Positions 8,988 to 19,169 of a DNA stretch of 31,826 bases are shown in pieces; the stretch's first letter is position 1; every line of letters begins with the position of its first letter. The stretch comes from a virus, in the IMG/VR virus record IMGVR_UViG_3300010153_000048, positions 1 through 31,826 of that record; one strand, given 5' to 3'. Both the position numbers and the translations under genes were made by a program. The notes under the pieces are model-generated. The model saw only the letters and a list, made by a program, of their open reading frames with translations, did not search any database and was not told where the DNA came from.

Positions 8988-8993
8988 TAAAGT

Positions 8994-11900
8994 ATGCCTG
9001 AGATTAAACACAATTTTACATCCGGGAAAATGAACAAAGATCTCGATGAGAGACTTGTTCAAAACGGCGAATATAGAGACGCTTTGAATATCCAAGTTAG
9101 GACTACTGATGGTGCGGGCTCTGGTATAGGTGAAGCCGGTACAGCTCAAAATATTCAAGGTAATACAAATATAGCAGAAGCATATTTAACTAAAGGTTAT
9201 GAATATACTGAAGATTGGAATACCACTAGATTCGTGGGTAGTGTTGCTGATGAGAAAACTGATAAAGCATATTTCTTTGCTGCGGCTCCTACTCCAGAAT
9301 CTGATAAAGGTTGGTTGACTGAGATCATAAACCCAATAACTGCTCTTAATTTAATATCTAGTGATCAAATAGACGAAGATGATTTTCCTAACGCTCAGTG
9401 GATAACTGATTACCAAGAAGTGTTACCAGGAATGAATGGTCCTGGTAATTTTGACTCTAATGATAACTACTGGGACGCTTATGCTCAATCTATATATTCT
9501 GGTGATACTAAAAAACATTGGATAGATAGTATAATAGAAGTTGATGCTAAAATAGAAGAAGGTGAGCATATATTTGTTGATAAGTTTGCTGTAACGGGTA
9601 GATGGATAGATGTTATGGGGGTAGCACTACCATCAATAGTAGGTCCCGGATCTGGAGTTAATCAAATTACAGTTACAAATGGTTCTCATTATAGAGTAGG
9701 AATGATTGTTAGATTTTTTAATGACGGCAATCAGGATTTATTTTTTGAAAATGGTGTAGACTCAAGTGATGGCGTAGGGGTGGAAATAGTTAATATACAA
9801 GGAAATGTACTATCTTTTGCCACACCACAGCAAGTTAATATAAATGGCTTAGCAAGTATGACTAATCCAACGGTAACTTGGAAAAGCGCTTTTGTATTCG
9901 AATACAGAGAAAGAGTATTACAGTTTAATCCCTTTAGATTAATATCTAGTATAAATATTATTGATAAATTATTATTCTGGACAGATGGTTTTACTGAACC
10001 TAAAAAAATTAATATTGAAAGATCTAAAGAAGGTACAGAACCAGTTAGTAATATAGAGCCAGTTCCAAAGCATACTAAACTTACCGTTTACGATAATGAA
10101 GAAAATGAACCCGATTTAGTAGAAGTCATGGACATGGAGTGGAGTTTAAAAACTTCAGATATAAAGAGAGAACACGTTACAGTAATAAGACGAGCACCAA
10201 TTTCTGCGCCAACTTTAGAAATGCGGGATACGGATAGATTAGGTGATATTAGCTTTAGTATTGTAAACAACTTTATTGATGGTGAAAATTATACACCAGC
10301 CGTTCCTCAAGCAGGGGACACAAGAATAATAGATTTTGATATAAATCCAGATATTAGAGTAGGAGATATTTTAATATTTACTAGTGCTAATAATACTTTA
10401 GATCCGGTAATAATAACAGCTAGAGTAAAGATAATTACAGATGACGCTGTTGAAGGATATGTACATTTTGAAATTCTGTATGTTGACCCAGAATTATCAA
10501 TTTATAACCCACAAGAATGGAACGTGGAGTTACAGCAGCAAAAAGCTTTGTTTGAAACTAAATTTGGTAGAGTTGGTTATAGATATAAATATGAAGATGG
10601 TGAATATTCTTCTTTTTCACCTTGGTCTGAATTAGCGTTTTTACCTGGAGAATTCTCTTATACTCCAAGTCAAGGCTTTAATAATGGTATGGAAAACCAA
10701 CTTAGATACTTAGCTATTAAAGATTTTATACCAGACGATTCTATAAGACCAAATGATGTTAGATCAATAGATTTACTTTGGAAAACCACAGATGATCAAA
10801 ATGTCTATATTATAAAAAGTATATCAAGAGGTAGAAGTAGAGAATGGAAAGATTTTGATGCGGAGGAATTAGAAACAACTGGAAAAGTTATAGTAACATC
10901 TGAGATGATACACAAGGTGTTATCTTCAAATCAATTGTTTAGAGCATGGGATAACGTGCCTAAGACCGCGGTGACTCAAGAAATAACAGCTAATAGATTA
11001 GTTTATGGAAATTATAAACAAGGTTATGATATAAGTAAAGATGTTGGCTTAATTCAAAATATAATATCATCACCAGTTACTTTTCCTTTTCCAAGAAAAT
11101 CTGTAAAATCAATAAGAAAATATAAATGGGGAATTGTACTTGGAGATAAATACGGAAGAGAGACATCTGTATTAGTAGATGGTTATGAAAGTGGTAATAA
11201 TGAAGTTATAACTGGGGATATAACTGTTGACAAATCATTAGCTCATTTAAAAAATAAATTCCAATTACAGCAAGATTGGGGGTTTTCGCCTGGTAATATA
11301 CTTTATTGGGCAGAATACGTTAAGTATTATGTTAAAGAAACGTCTAATGAATATTATAGCTTAGTATTAGATAGATGGTATGATGCTGGTGATGGTAATA
11401 TATGGTTAGCATTTCCATCTGTTGACAGAAATAAAATTGACGAAGAAACTTATCTTATACTTAAAAACCAACATGGTTCTCAAAAACCAGTAGAAGTTGA
11501 GGCTAGATATAAAGTTTTAGCAATAGCTAGTGAAGCACCTGATCATGTTAAAACTAGATACAATAAATTTGAAAGAGTAGAAATAGATCAATTTGGTGTT
11601 TATGGTGTTGGGGAAAATGGAACAGATCTTGAGCCAAATGAAAGTACTGGTGAGATAACGGATGGTATTCCAAGTAATTTAATTGGTAAAATAAAAATAA
11701 GGACTACTAAAACTCTTTGGGACGACGTAGATATAGATAACAACAATTTTAAGGGTAACAAAAAAGTAAGAATAGTAGGTGTCAACGAATATTACAGTGT
11801 AGAGGCGTTTAGTCCGTGGAGAGATGTTAGTAGAATAAAAAGAGCGTGGCAAGCAGGAGCTAGGAGTGGTTGCGACTTACCCTACCCATTTGAATCAGGA

Positions 11901-14900
11901 GAAGTTAACATGTACACCAAAATCTCTGCTATGTTACCACCTGGTGAAATAATCTCTCAAACATCAGTTGACGATGGCCCTTGGGATGATAATCCAGGTA
12001 GCAATAGTTATATAAAATATTACATGGAGTTTAGAGATGAGGTTGTAGAAAATAGACCTCAATTTGACGGTAGATTTTTTGTAAAAATAGAAAAAGATGA
12101 CATACTAACCGAGCAAGTTTTAAACCAAGCTGGAGCCAATGGTGTTGATTATGTTGTTGATGTGGATGCTGGCGTCGCCGTTTATGAAATAGCTTATATA
12201 GATAATAGAACAACTAATCCAGGTGTTGGTGGTGGTTTTGGTGGTGATAACTGGGAGAGTTATATGGAGACAAATGGTTTTTCGGATTCTTTAATTGGAT
12301 ACGTAACACCTCCTATACCACTTCCGTGGAATCCAGGTGATAGTCAACCAAGTTCGTTTTACAATTACCCTCTTTGGGGGTCAACACAAACAAATCCTTG
12401 GTCAATGGATGGATATTGGGGGGACGTTGCTATGAACGTGGCTGCTAACTTTACATCAGATGGTGTTCCATGGTTTGGACCTGGTGGTCCTGTAGACACA
12501 GAAAACTTTTGGTACTGGTGGTTAGAACAAGGTGAAGGAGATAGTCCAGCAAGAACAGCAAGTATATTTTTAGATTCAGCACCTGCGTTTGCCGCATTTC
12601 ATTGGTGGGGTAAAGTATATGCAGAATATACCTCGATGGAGGGAGGATTTTCTGAGTATCAACCAAGGTATTACCCTACTGCTCTAAGTCATTTTGATTG
12701 TGATATAATAAGTAATTATGTTGGTAATCCATCTCTCGTTAATTTTGGCGATACTTATCTTAATAGTAATGGGGTTTATGACGCATCTTTAAATGGTACT
12801 GGTATATATGGTAACGATAGTGGCTTTTGGCCAGGATACAGGGACGGTAATGCTGTTATTGATGGAGATTATTATCCAGAAAATTTTAAGTCAACATTAA
12901 ATTATAATCCACCAGGATTATCACAAGGTAAAGCAATTGACGGTGAATTAGGGCAAATGTGTTTTTCTATGATTAATATAGAACCAGGTGCTTTTGGTTT
13001 TGGTCCAGAGGGTTTGTTTAAAGCTAAAATGCAAACACCGGGTACTTTTTTTAGATTTGTGGAAGATCCATATCAAACTGTTTATAAAGTAACAGAAATT
13101 GATGAGCCAACACCTAACTACCAACAAACTGGTATTCAAGATGACGATGGTGATGGATTTCCGCAAGGGATTGATTATACAGAGTACGCTAATATGAAAG
13201 GTCCTATATCTATAGATAGTATAAACTTCCCTGATAATGATACTAGTAATTTAGTTAGAAACAGGCACTCTATAATAGTTCAATTTGCAAGGGTAGAAGA
13301 TAATGTTCAAATACCTGGAAGTGGTATAAAAACAGATTCATGGGATCCAAGAGGTGCGGTAAAACATAATGGTTTAGGTAGTTTTTCTATAGAATTTTTA
13401 TTAAAAGCTAATGAAGGTGAATTAGCTTCAGATGAAGTTATAACAGAGGGTGCTTGTTGGGAAACGGAACCTAAAGAAGATATAGATGTAGATATATACT
13501 ACGAGGCTAGTAATGCTATACCTATGAAATTAAAACAAAATAATATTAAATTATACGTTGATCCAAGTAGTGATAGAGCAGAAGCTAGTACAATTAATAT
13601 ACAGTCTAGGACACTTTCAAGTACCGATATAAACGGTAATGCTATTATAGAGCCTGTGAATTTAAATGGTTATTATAAAATAAATAATTATTCTACTGTT
13701 AGTGCTTTTGGTGGTGATGGAGGAAACACGTATGTATATAGAACTATTAGTGACGATGTTATAAATATTAAAGGTGGTACTTTAAATTATGATTTTCAAT
13801 ATCTTGCTACACCAATTGGATATGATACGGATTCACCATGGTCTATGTGGGGTATAGCAATAGGTGATATAATTTCTTTTACACATACGGATGGTACTAT
13901 TACTAGATCTAAAATATTAGATCACGTATTACCTATTGATTCTACTAGCACATATGCTTGGGATTTAACCTCACAAGACTACACGGCGTTAAATAGTTTC
14001 GATACTTACACACCTACGGATAGATATACCCTTACTGATGCTACTTCAATAGATACAATTACTAATCCAAATCATCCTATAATAAATTTCCCAAGTAATC
14101 AACTTGATGATTTTTTTGCTATAGGAGGAAATAATATACAGGTTGGAATGGAAGTGATAGGTAATGGTGTAGAAAAAGGTACATTTGTTAAAGAAGTTGA
14201 TATAGCGAATTTTGGAATTTACGAGCCACCTCATAAAATACATTTAAGTAAACCTCTTGTGTCAACTGCTTTACCTAACGATTTTACTTTTATTAGTGTT
14301 ACAGGGTGGTACCAAATAGATAGAGATGTTTGGAGATATCCAGTTGATCTACCTTGGTTTAATTGTTATTCATTTGGTAACGGCGTTGAGTCAGATAGAA
14401 TAAGAGATGATTTTAACGCTCCTCAAATAAATAATGGAGTTAAAGCTTCTTCTACATTTTTAGAATACGGCGAAGAGCGTATGGGTAGTGGACTAATACA
14501 TTCTTCAGAATTATATAATGCAACATCTAGTATAAATGGTTTAAATGAGTTTAGCATGGCTCAAAAAATAACTAAAAATTTAAATCCAATATATGGTTCT
14601 ATACAAGCTTTAAAAACTAGAGATACTGATGTTGTTGTATTAGCAGAAGATAAGATACTAAAGGTTTTAGCTAATAAAGATGCCGTTTACAATGCTGATG
14701 GTAATATGCAATTAACAGCTACTGATAATGTATTAGGTCAAACTATACCATTTGTTGGTGATTATGGTATATCTAAAAACCCAGAGTCACTAGCTTGGGA
14801 TCAGTATAGAATATATTTTGCTGATAAGCAAAGAGGCGCTGTATTAAGATTATCGCGAGACGGGTTAACGCCTATATCTAATGTAGGTATGAAAACTTAC

Positions 14901-16838
14901 TTTAGAGAGTTTATGCCTAAATGTGATAATCTAGTTGGTACATTTGATGTTGTAAGTGGAGAATATAATCTTAAGCTTGGAACAAATGAAATAAACGAAA
15001 CTGAGATGGTGTGTACCCCAGCTGGGTGTAATGTCGCTGCTCAACCAATAACCGTGACGTTTAATGAAGGTTCTAAGGGTTGGGTTAGTTTTAAGTCATT
15101 CATGCATTCATGTGGTGTCTCTGTAACCGGTAAGTATATTACCGCTCCAACAAATAAGCACAGCAACACTCATAAAATATGGAAACATCATGACAAAGAT
15201 GTTGGTAGAAATAACTTTTATGGATCTGGTAATGCCTCTACAATAGACATATTATTCAATGATTTACCTTCTACAGTCAAATCTTTTAAAACTATTAATT
15301 ACGAAGGTTCTAGAGCAAGAGTAAATGTTAGCTTACAAGATAATAATTATTACAACTTACAAAGTAGTTCTGGATGGTATGTGTCAAGTATTATTACAGA
15401 CTTACAATCTGGTAGTGTGCCTGAGTTTATTAAAAAAGAAAGCAAGTTTTTCAACTATATAGTAGGAGAAGAAACAACTTATGATAACATGGATACTAGT
15501 GATATCTCTGTACTAGGAATAGGTTATCCTATACAAATAGGTGCAACAACTGATGATTCCACAACTTCAGTATCTAATATTCAAACAGGTACTATTAGTA
15601 TAGGTGGCGAACCTGATCTTGGTAGTACTGAGAGTGGTGGTGAGGTTGTTACTGGCGGTGGCTCTGAAGAAGGTAGTGAGGGTGTTGTTGTTGGTAACGA
15701 CCCTAATACAGAGGAGACACAAGAAGATGTTGACACTGAAATAGAAATCGAGGAAACAGAATCTGAAGACAGTCTTCCAACTATTAATGAAGTTGGGTTT
15801 ATGACTGCGTATAATAACGAAGACGGCGAAAATAAAGGTACTTTTCTATTTAAAGTTTCTGGTGGTAGTGGTAATTACGTATTTAGATTGCATGCTAGGT
15901 ATGCAAACGGTATTAATATGCCTACTCCTTTTCCTAATGGTATAAATTATAGCGCAAACACTTGGGACGATACAGAAATTAATCAAGTTAATAATTTTTG
16001 GTGGACGGATCAATTGCTTTCTACAGGAGAAATGCAAGTTCCAGATGATTTTGATTGGAGCTATGGCGAATGGGATTTCGCTGCTCATATACAGTTTCCA
16101 ACTGGACTTAGTCTAGATCCTTATGGCTTGGGGATTGATGGAGTAGAATATAAACTTTGGATTTATGATGCGGCTAATTCTTATGACGTAGAAAATCCTG
16201 ATGGAAGTATATCTAACTGGCCTGTACCTGTATACTTGGATGATGATGGACTTCCATCTATTTTAGCACCATCATTCCCATCGGGACCTCAAACTTACTT
16301 CACTTTTAGTGATTTAATTGATCCACCTAATGGCCCAAATCAACTTGGAGTGGGTGATGATGCATTACAAATTGATGGTATACCACTAGCGAATCTAGAC
16401 AATATATCTAATTTCCCTGCCACAGAGGAAGAAGATCCCGATTTTGCGCAAGTGAAATTTACTATAAACTTTCAAGAAGCATACCCTCAAACGGATGATA
16501 ATGGTGTTGCCACTGGCGAGTTCCAAAACTATTTCAATGTAGATATAGATACTATAAACGGTCAAATTTTAGGCGCGATGAATATGTATTTACAAGAGAA
16601 TAACATACAGATTAATTTAAGTGGTGGTAATTTAGATGGAAATGAAACACTTAGTAATGGTATTTCAAGCTTCGGTTCAGCGGAAGCATGGCTAGTTCCA
16701 GGTGATTATATGTGGTCATTTAATACGGCAGGTGCTGGAACACCGTGGGTTTTCGTGCAATTTACTATAACAGATGATCCTAGCGTTTATCCACAAACTA
16801 TAATTAGCACTCCAGTAACATTACAAGAATTAATTTAA
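8994..16838 (+). CDS. Giant tail protein, stabilisation-protein-like N-terminus, multidomain
   Basis: 2614 aa, probably a main part of the short tail. The N-terminus (HNFTSGKMNKDLDERLVQNG, then EYRDALNIQV) and the blocks at 323-339 (DKLLFWTDGFTEPKKI) and 526-542 (RYKYEDGEYSSFSP) resemble what I recall of tail-stabilisation proteins (P22 gp10 / T7 gp12 role) of marine phages. Residues about 1078-1305 are rich in Trp, Gly and Pro with 12 tryptophans, unlike the flanks. D1383-D1387 forms a DDDGDG calcium-loop-like motif. A second conserved-looking block at about 1926-1957 ends in LSRDG. Residues about 2204-2261 are a Gly/Ser/Glu linker, then a beta-rich C-terminal domain follows, a candidate receptor-contact or decoration domain. 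No intramolecular chaperone or protease motif was recognised. Much larger than P22 gp10 or T7 gp12, so fusion or insertion is likely. Confidence 0.72.
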   Translation: MPEIKHNFTSGKMNKDLDERLVQNGEYRDALNIQVRTTDGAGSGIGEAGTAQNIQGNTNIAEAYLTKGYEYTEDWNTTRFVGSVADEKTDKAYFFAAAPTPESDKGWLTEIINPITALNLISSDQIDEDDFPNAQWITDYQEVLPGMNGPGNFDSNDNYWDAYAQSIYSGDTKKHWIDSIIEVDAKIEEGEHIFVDKFAVTGRWIDVMGVALPSIVGPGSGVNQITVTNGSHYRVGMIVRFFNDGNQDLFFENGVDSSDGVGVEIVNIQGNVLSFATPQQVNINGLASMTNPTVTWKSAFVFEYRERVLQFNPFRLISSINIIDKLLFWTDGFTEPKKINIERSKEGTEPVSNIEPVPKHTKLTVYDNEENEPDLVEVMDMEWSLKTSDIKREHVTVIRRAPISAPTLEMRDTDRLGDISFSIVNNFIDGENYTPAVPQAGDTRIIDFDINPDIRVGDILIFTSANNTLDPVIITARVKIITDDAVEGYVHFEILYVDPELSIYNPQEWNVELQQQKALFETKFGRVGYRYKYEDGEYSSFSPWSELAFLPGEFSYTPSQGFNNGMENQLRYLAIKDFIPDDSIRPNDVRSIDLLWKTTDDQNVYIIKSISRGRSREWKDFDAEELETTGKVIVTSEMIHKVLSSNQLFRAWDNVPKTAVTQEITANRLVYGNYKQGYDISKDVGLIQNIISSPVTFPFPRKSVKSIRKYKWGIVLGDKYGRETSVLVDGYESGNNEVITGDITVDKSLAHLKNKFQLQQDWGFSPGNILYWAEYVKYYVKETSNEYYSLVLDRWYDAGDGNIWLAFPSVDRNKIDEETYLILKNQHGSQKPVEVEARYKVLAIASEAPDHVKTRYNKFERVEIDQFGVYGVGENGTDLEPNESTGEITDGIPSNLIGKIKIRTTKTLWDDVDIDNNNFKGNKKVRIVGVNEYYSVEAFSPWRDVSRIKRAWQAGARSGCDLPYPFESGEVNMYTKISAMLPPGEIISQTSVDDGPWDDNPGSNSYIKYYMEFRDEVVENRPQFDGRFFVKIEKDDILTEQVLNQAGANGVDYVVDVDAGVAVYEIAYIDNRTTNPGVGGGFGGDNWESYMETNGFSDSLIGYVTPPIPLPWNPGDSQPSSFYNYPLWGSTQTNPWSMDGYWGDVAMNVAANFTSDGVPWFGPGGPVDTENFWYWWLEQGEGDSPARTASIFLDSAPAFAAFHWWGKVYAEYTSMEGGFSEYQPRYYPTALSHFDCDIISNYVGNPSLVNFGDTYLNSNGVYDASLNGTGIYGNDSGFWPGYRDGNAVIDGDYYPENFKSTLNYNPPGLSQGKAIDGELGQMCFSMINIEPGAFGFGPEGLFKAKMQTPGTFFRFVEDPYQTVYKVTEIDEPTPNYQQTGIQDDDGDGFPQGIDYTEYANMKGPISIDSINFPDNDTSNLVRNRHSIIVQFARVEDNVQIPGSGIKTDSWDPRGAVKHNGLGSFSIEFLLKANEGELASDEVITEGACWETEPKEDIDVDIYYEASNAIPMKLKQNNIKLYVDPSSDRAEASTINIQSRTLSSTDINGNAIIEPVNLNGYYKINNYSTVSAFGGDGGNTYVYRTISDDVINIKGGTLNYDFQYLATPIGYDTDSPWSMWGIAIGDIISFTHTDGTITRSKILDHVLPIDSTSTYAWDLTSQDYTALNSFDTYTPTDRYTLTDATSIDTITNPNHPIINFPSNQLDDFFAIGGNNIQVGMEVIGNGVEKGTFVKEVDIANFGIYEPPHKIHLSKPLVSTALPNDFTFISVTGWYQIDRDVWRYPVDLPWFNCYSFGNGVESDRIRDDFNAPQINNGVKASSTFLEYGEERMGSGLIHSSELYNATSSINGLNEFSMAQKITKNLNPIYGSIQALKTRDTDVVVLAEDKILKVLANKDAVYNADGNMQLTATDNVLGQTIPFVGDYGISKNPESLAWDQYRIYFADKQRGAVLRLSRDGLTPISNVGMKTYFREFMPKCDNLVGTFDVVSGEYNLKLGTNEINETEMVCTPAGCNVAAQPITVTFNEGSKGWVSFKSFMHSCGVSVTGKYITAPTNKHSNTHKIWKHHDKDVGRNNFYGSGNASTIDILFNDLPSTVKSFKTINYEGSRARVNVSLQDNNYYNLQSSSGWYVSSIITDLQSGSVPEFIKKESKFFNYIVGEETTYDNMDTSDISVLGIGYPIQIGATTDDSTTSVSNIQTGTISIGGEPDLGSTESGGEVVTGGGSEEGSEGVVVGNDPNTEETQEDVDTEIEIEETESEDSLPTINEVGFMTAYNNEDGENKGTFLFKVSGGSGNYVFRLHARYANGINMPTPFPNGINYSANTWDDTEINQVNNFWWTDQLLSTGEMQVPDDFDWSYGEWDFAAHIQFPTGLSLDPYGLGIDGVEYKLWIYDAANSYDVENPDGSISNWPVPVYLDDDGLPSILAPSFPSGPQTYFTFSDLIDPPNGPNQLGVGDDALQIDGIPLANLDNISNFPATEEEDPDFAQVKFTINFQEAYPQTDDNGVATGEFQNYFNVDIDTINGQILGAMNMYLQENNIQINLSGGNLDGNETLSNGISSFGSAEAWLVPGDYMWSFNTAGAGTPWVFVQFTITDDPSVYPQTIISTPVTLQELI

Positions 16839-16848
16839 TAATAAATAG

Positions 16849-18636
16849 ATGGCTAAGAATTATACTGCAACAAAATTTAAAGTACGTAATAAAAAAGGAA
16901 GTTCTAGTTTTTTAAATAATTTAAATAAAACTAGCGGAACTATGCGTATTACTCCTAACGGTGGATATGTTGTATCAGCTTCTGATTTTTCAATATCTAA
17001 TATACCTACTGCTTTGTCTTCTGTTGCATTTTCTGATTCAACTACAGCTGGTACAATTGGTAATAAGGTTTTAGTAACAGCTGTTTTCTCTGATACTTTT
17101 GTTGCTAATAAAAATACTAAGATTTCTTTAAAATTAATAGGTAGTGCTAAAAAATGGAAACCAGAAGTTACTAACATATCTATTGGTACTACAATTATTG
17201 ATGATAGAAATAAAAGTAGTAATGGTACAGCTATAATTACAGCCGCAGATAATTATACTACTGAAACTACTAGCGATATAGGTACTAATGGTAGATATGA
17301 TATTATAACAAATAAAATAACTGGTAATTCTACTAAAAATAAATTAACTAAAGTAGGGGAATTAGTTGTTTCTGCTAATACTGATTATAAATTTTTAAGT
17401 GAGCCTTATTTAAAACATGGTGGAATAGATGCTAGCATTAAACTTAAAAAAACTAAAACAACTAAAGATTCAAATAAAAATATAATTAGTTATACGTTTG
17501 ATATAATGTATAAAGACAGTTTAAACGTAAGTTCAAATAATATAGTATATATAATATATAATGCTAAAGTTATACCTACTATTAATAAGGAAATCAGAAG
17601 TGTAACGTTTGGTAGCAACGAAGTATCAGATTTAGGAGAAACTAGGGAAATTATAGTAAATGGAATAAGTGATGCAGCATTTTCATTAACTATTACTAAA
17701 GATAGCGATGGTACTAGTATAATAAGTGACGAGGTTAGCAATTTTGAAACGATTACACCAAGTGGTACTTTAAAAAGTATTGCTTACGCATTTAATGGCG
17801 ATAGACCTGGAATACAATCCGCATCGTTTCTTCAAAAGTTTCCAGCACCTACTGTTTTAAGTACAACATTAAGTAGCGGTATGAGTGATACAACAACAAT
17901 GAATATAGCTAGTAAAGAAGATTTAGCTGTTGGAGATAAAATTAATATGGGACAAATAAAAGGTGGAAAAATTATTAAAATTGTTTCAATTCACGGCAGC
18001 CACAGTCAAGTTACAACAAGTGAAAACATTACAGCTCCATCCGGAGCTCCGGTTACATTTGTTAGAAAAGAAAAATACTACATTAATCTGTACCCGCGTG
18101 AAGGAACTACTTTAGGGCCTAATATACCAACAATAGAACCTAGATACACGATAACGCAAAACGTAAGACCAGTATTAACACTGAAGTGTACATCGACACA
18201 TGCTGCAGCTAATCCAGCTGATATTATATTCGCTGGAAAGGCTAATGCCAAAGGAACTGAATTACGTAATATTAGAGGCGCTTCAGGTAGTACAGCAACA
18301 ATAACTAATAGAAAAAATTACTTTAAAATAAGTTATTCTTTTACGGCGTCAAGTGGTAATTGGACAGATAGCGGTAAAACCGTACCAACTTGGTCTAGCA
18401 CTGATTCATCTAGTTCTAGCTGGACAAACTCTGTCCACGGTGACACGGTACCCGCTCATGGTGGCGTTATAGTAGCTGGTAATGGTGGTACTCATATAGA
18501 AATATCTAATATAAAAGTTGGTGGAATGGCTAGTAATACAGCAACGCTTACAGCAAATGTTTTAGTCAAAAAGTGGGGAACCGATGATGTTACTATGACT
18601 TTAGATATAGATTCAGCATTTATTGATGGTGCTTAA
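16849..18636 (+). CDS. Ser/Thr/Asn-rich beta-type tail protein, function unknown
   Basis: 595 aa, 10 nt after the giant tail gene. Composition is rich in Ser, Thr, Asn, Ile and Lys with very few Cys or Trp before the C-terminal part, and the pattern alternates hydrophobic and polar residues, suggesting stacked beta domains as in tail fibres or adhesins. Residues about 505-525 are serine-dense (TWSSTDSSSSSW). No collagen-like repeats, pyocin-knob or peptidase motif was seen. The N-terminus (MAKNYTATKFKVRNKKGSSS) lacks a signal peptide. By place between a tail protein and a small virion-type protein it may be a fibre or host-contact protein; a tail decoration protein is equally possible. I do not recognise its family. 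Confidence 0.6.
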   Translation: MAKNYTATKFKVRNKKGSSSFLNNLNKTSGTMRITPNGGYVVSASDFSISNIPTALSSVAFSDSTTAGTIGNKVLVTAVFSDTFVANKNTKISLKLIGSAKKWKPEVTNISIGTTIIDDRNKSSNGTAIITAADNYTTETTSDIGTNGRYDIITNKITGNSTKNKLTKVGELVVSANTDYKFLSEPYLKHGGIDASIKLKKTKTTKDSNKNIISYTFDIMYKDSLNVSSNNIVYIIYNAKVIPTINKEIRSVTFGSNEVSDLGETREIIVNGISDAAFSLTITKDSDGTSIISDEVSNFETITPSGTLKSIAYAFNGDRPGIQSASFLQKFPAPTVLSTTLSSGMSDTTTMNIASKEDLAVGDKINMGQIKGGKIIKIVSIHGSHSQVTTSENITAPSGAPVTFVRKEKYYINLYPREGTTLGPNIPTIEPRYTITQNVRPVLTLKCTSTHAAANPADIIFAGKANAKGTELRNIRGASGSTATITNRKNYFKISYSFTASSGNWTDSGKTVPTWSSTDSSSSSWTNSVHGDTVPAHGGVIVAGNGGTHIEISNIKVGGMASNTATLTANVLVKKWGTDDVTMTLDIDSAFIDGA

Positions 18637-18660
18637 AATTAACAATATAAAATTTAAATT

Positions 18661-19125
18661 ATGCCAGCATTTACATTACAATTTCCAAGATCACAATATC
18701 CTTCTTTACAGATAGGAGATTTAGGATATTATGCTATCATGAATAGTGAAGATATACTTGATGAAAATGGCGAACCTACTGGCGATGCTGTAATAGTTAA
18801 CACGGGTGGTTTTCAAACAAATAATCCAGGAGAAGATTTTATGGATTTAGGGCCAATACTATCAATAGATCACACTACATCTTTAGCAGATGGTACGTTG
18901 ACTACTAGTATAACGTTTGATAAACCAGGTAACATAGAAGATCCTACACTTATAGATTTTATATTTTTCTCTAAAAACGATAAATCAACTGGTGCAGGGC
19001 CCGCTACCAATATTAATAAGAGTTCGTTACTTGGTTATTATGCTAAAGCTAAGTTTGTTTGTGGTGATGGTGGTAAAGCTGAAATGTTTTCTACTAGCTG
19101 TGAGATAAGTGAAAGTAGTAAATAA
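18661..19125 (+). CDS. Small virion-module protein of unknown function
   Basis: 154 aa. Starts MPAFTLQFPRSQYPSLQIGD and looks beta-rich, with no membrane segment or catalytic motif. The C-terminus (SSLLGYYAKAKFVCGDGG then FSTSCEISESSK) matches a pattern I recall from unassigned proteins lying between tail and internal virion genes in marine phage contigs. It contains two cysteines (in FVCGDG and STSCEI). The leader AAAATTTAAATT before ATG has no Shine-Dalgarno. A 44-nt gap follows before the candidate ejection proteins. Likely a tail-associated structural protein; the function is not determined. Confidence 0.62.
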   Translation: MPAFTLQFPRSQYPSLQIGDLGYYAIMNSEDILDENGEPTGDAVIVNTGGFQTNNPGEDFMDLGPILSIDHTTSLADGTLTTSITFDKPGNIEDPTLIDFIFFSKNDKSTGAGPATNINKSSLLGYYAKAKFVCGDGGKAEMFSTSCEISESSK

Positions 19126-19169
19126 TCACTAAAAAATGTAACTATTATAATGATAAATATAAATAAATT

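Noticed and set aside
10441-10635. 64-codon + strand frame inside the 2614-aa gene
   Set aside because: Out-of-frame shadow fully inside a long gene with recognisable protein blocks.
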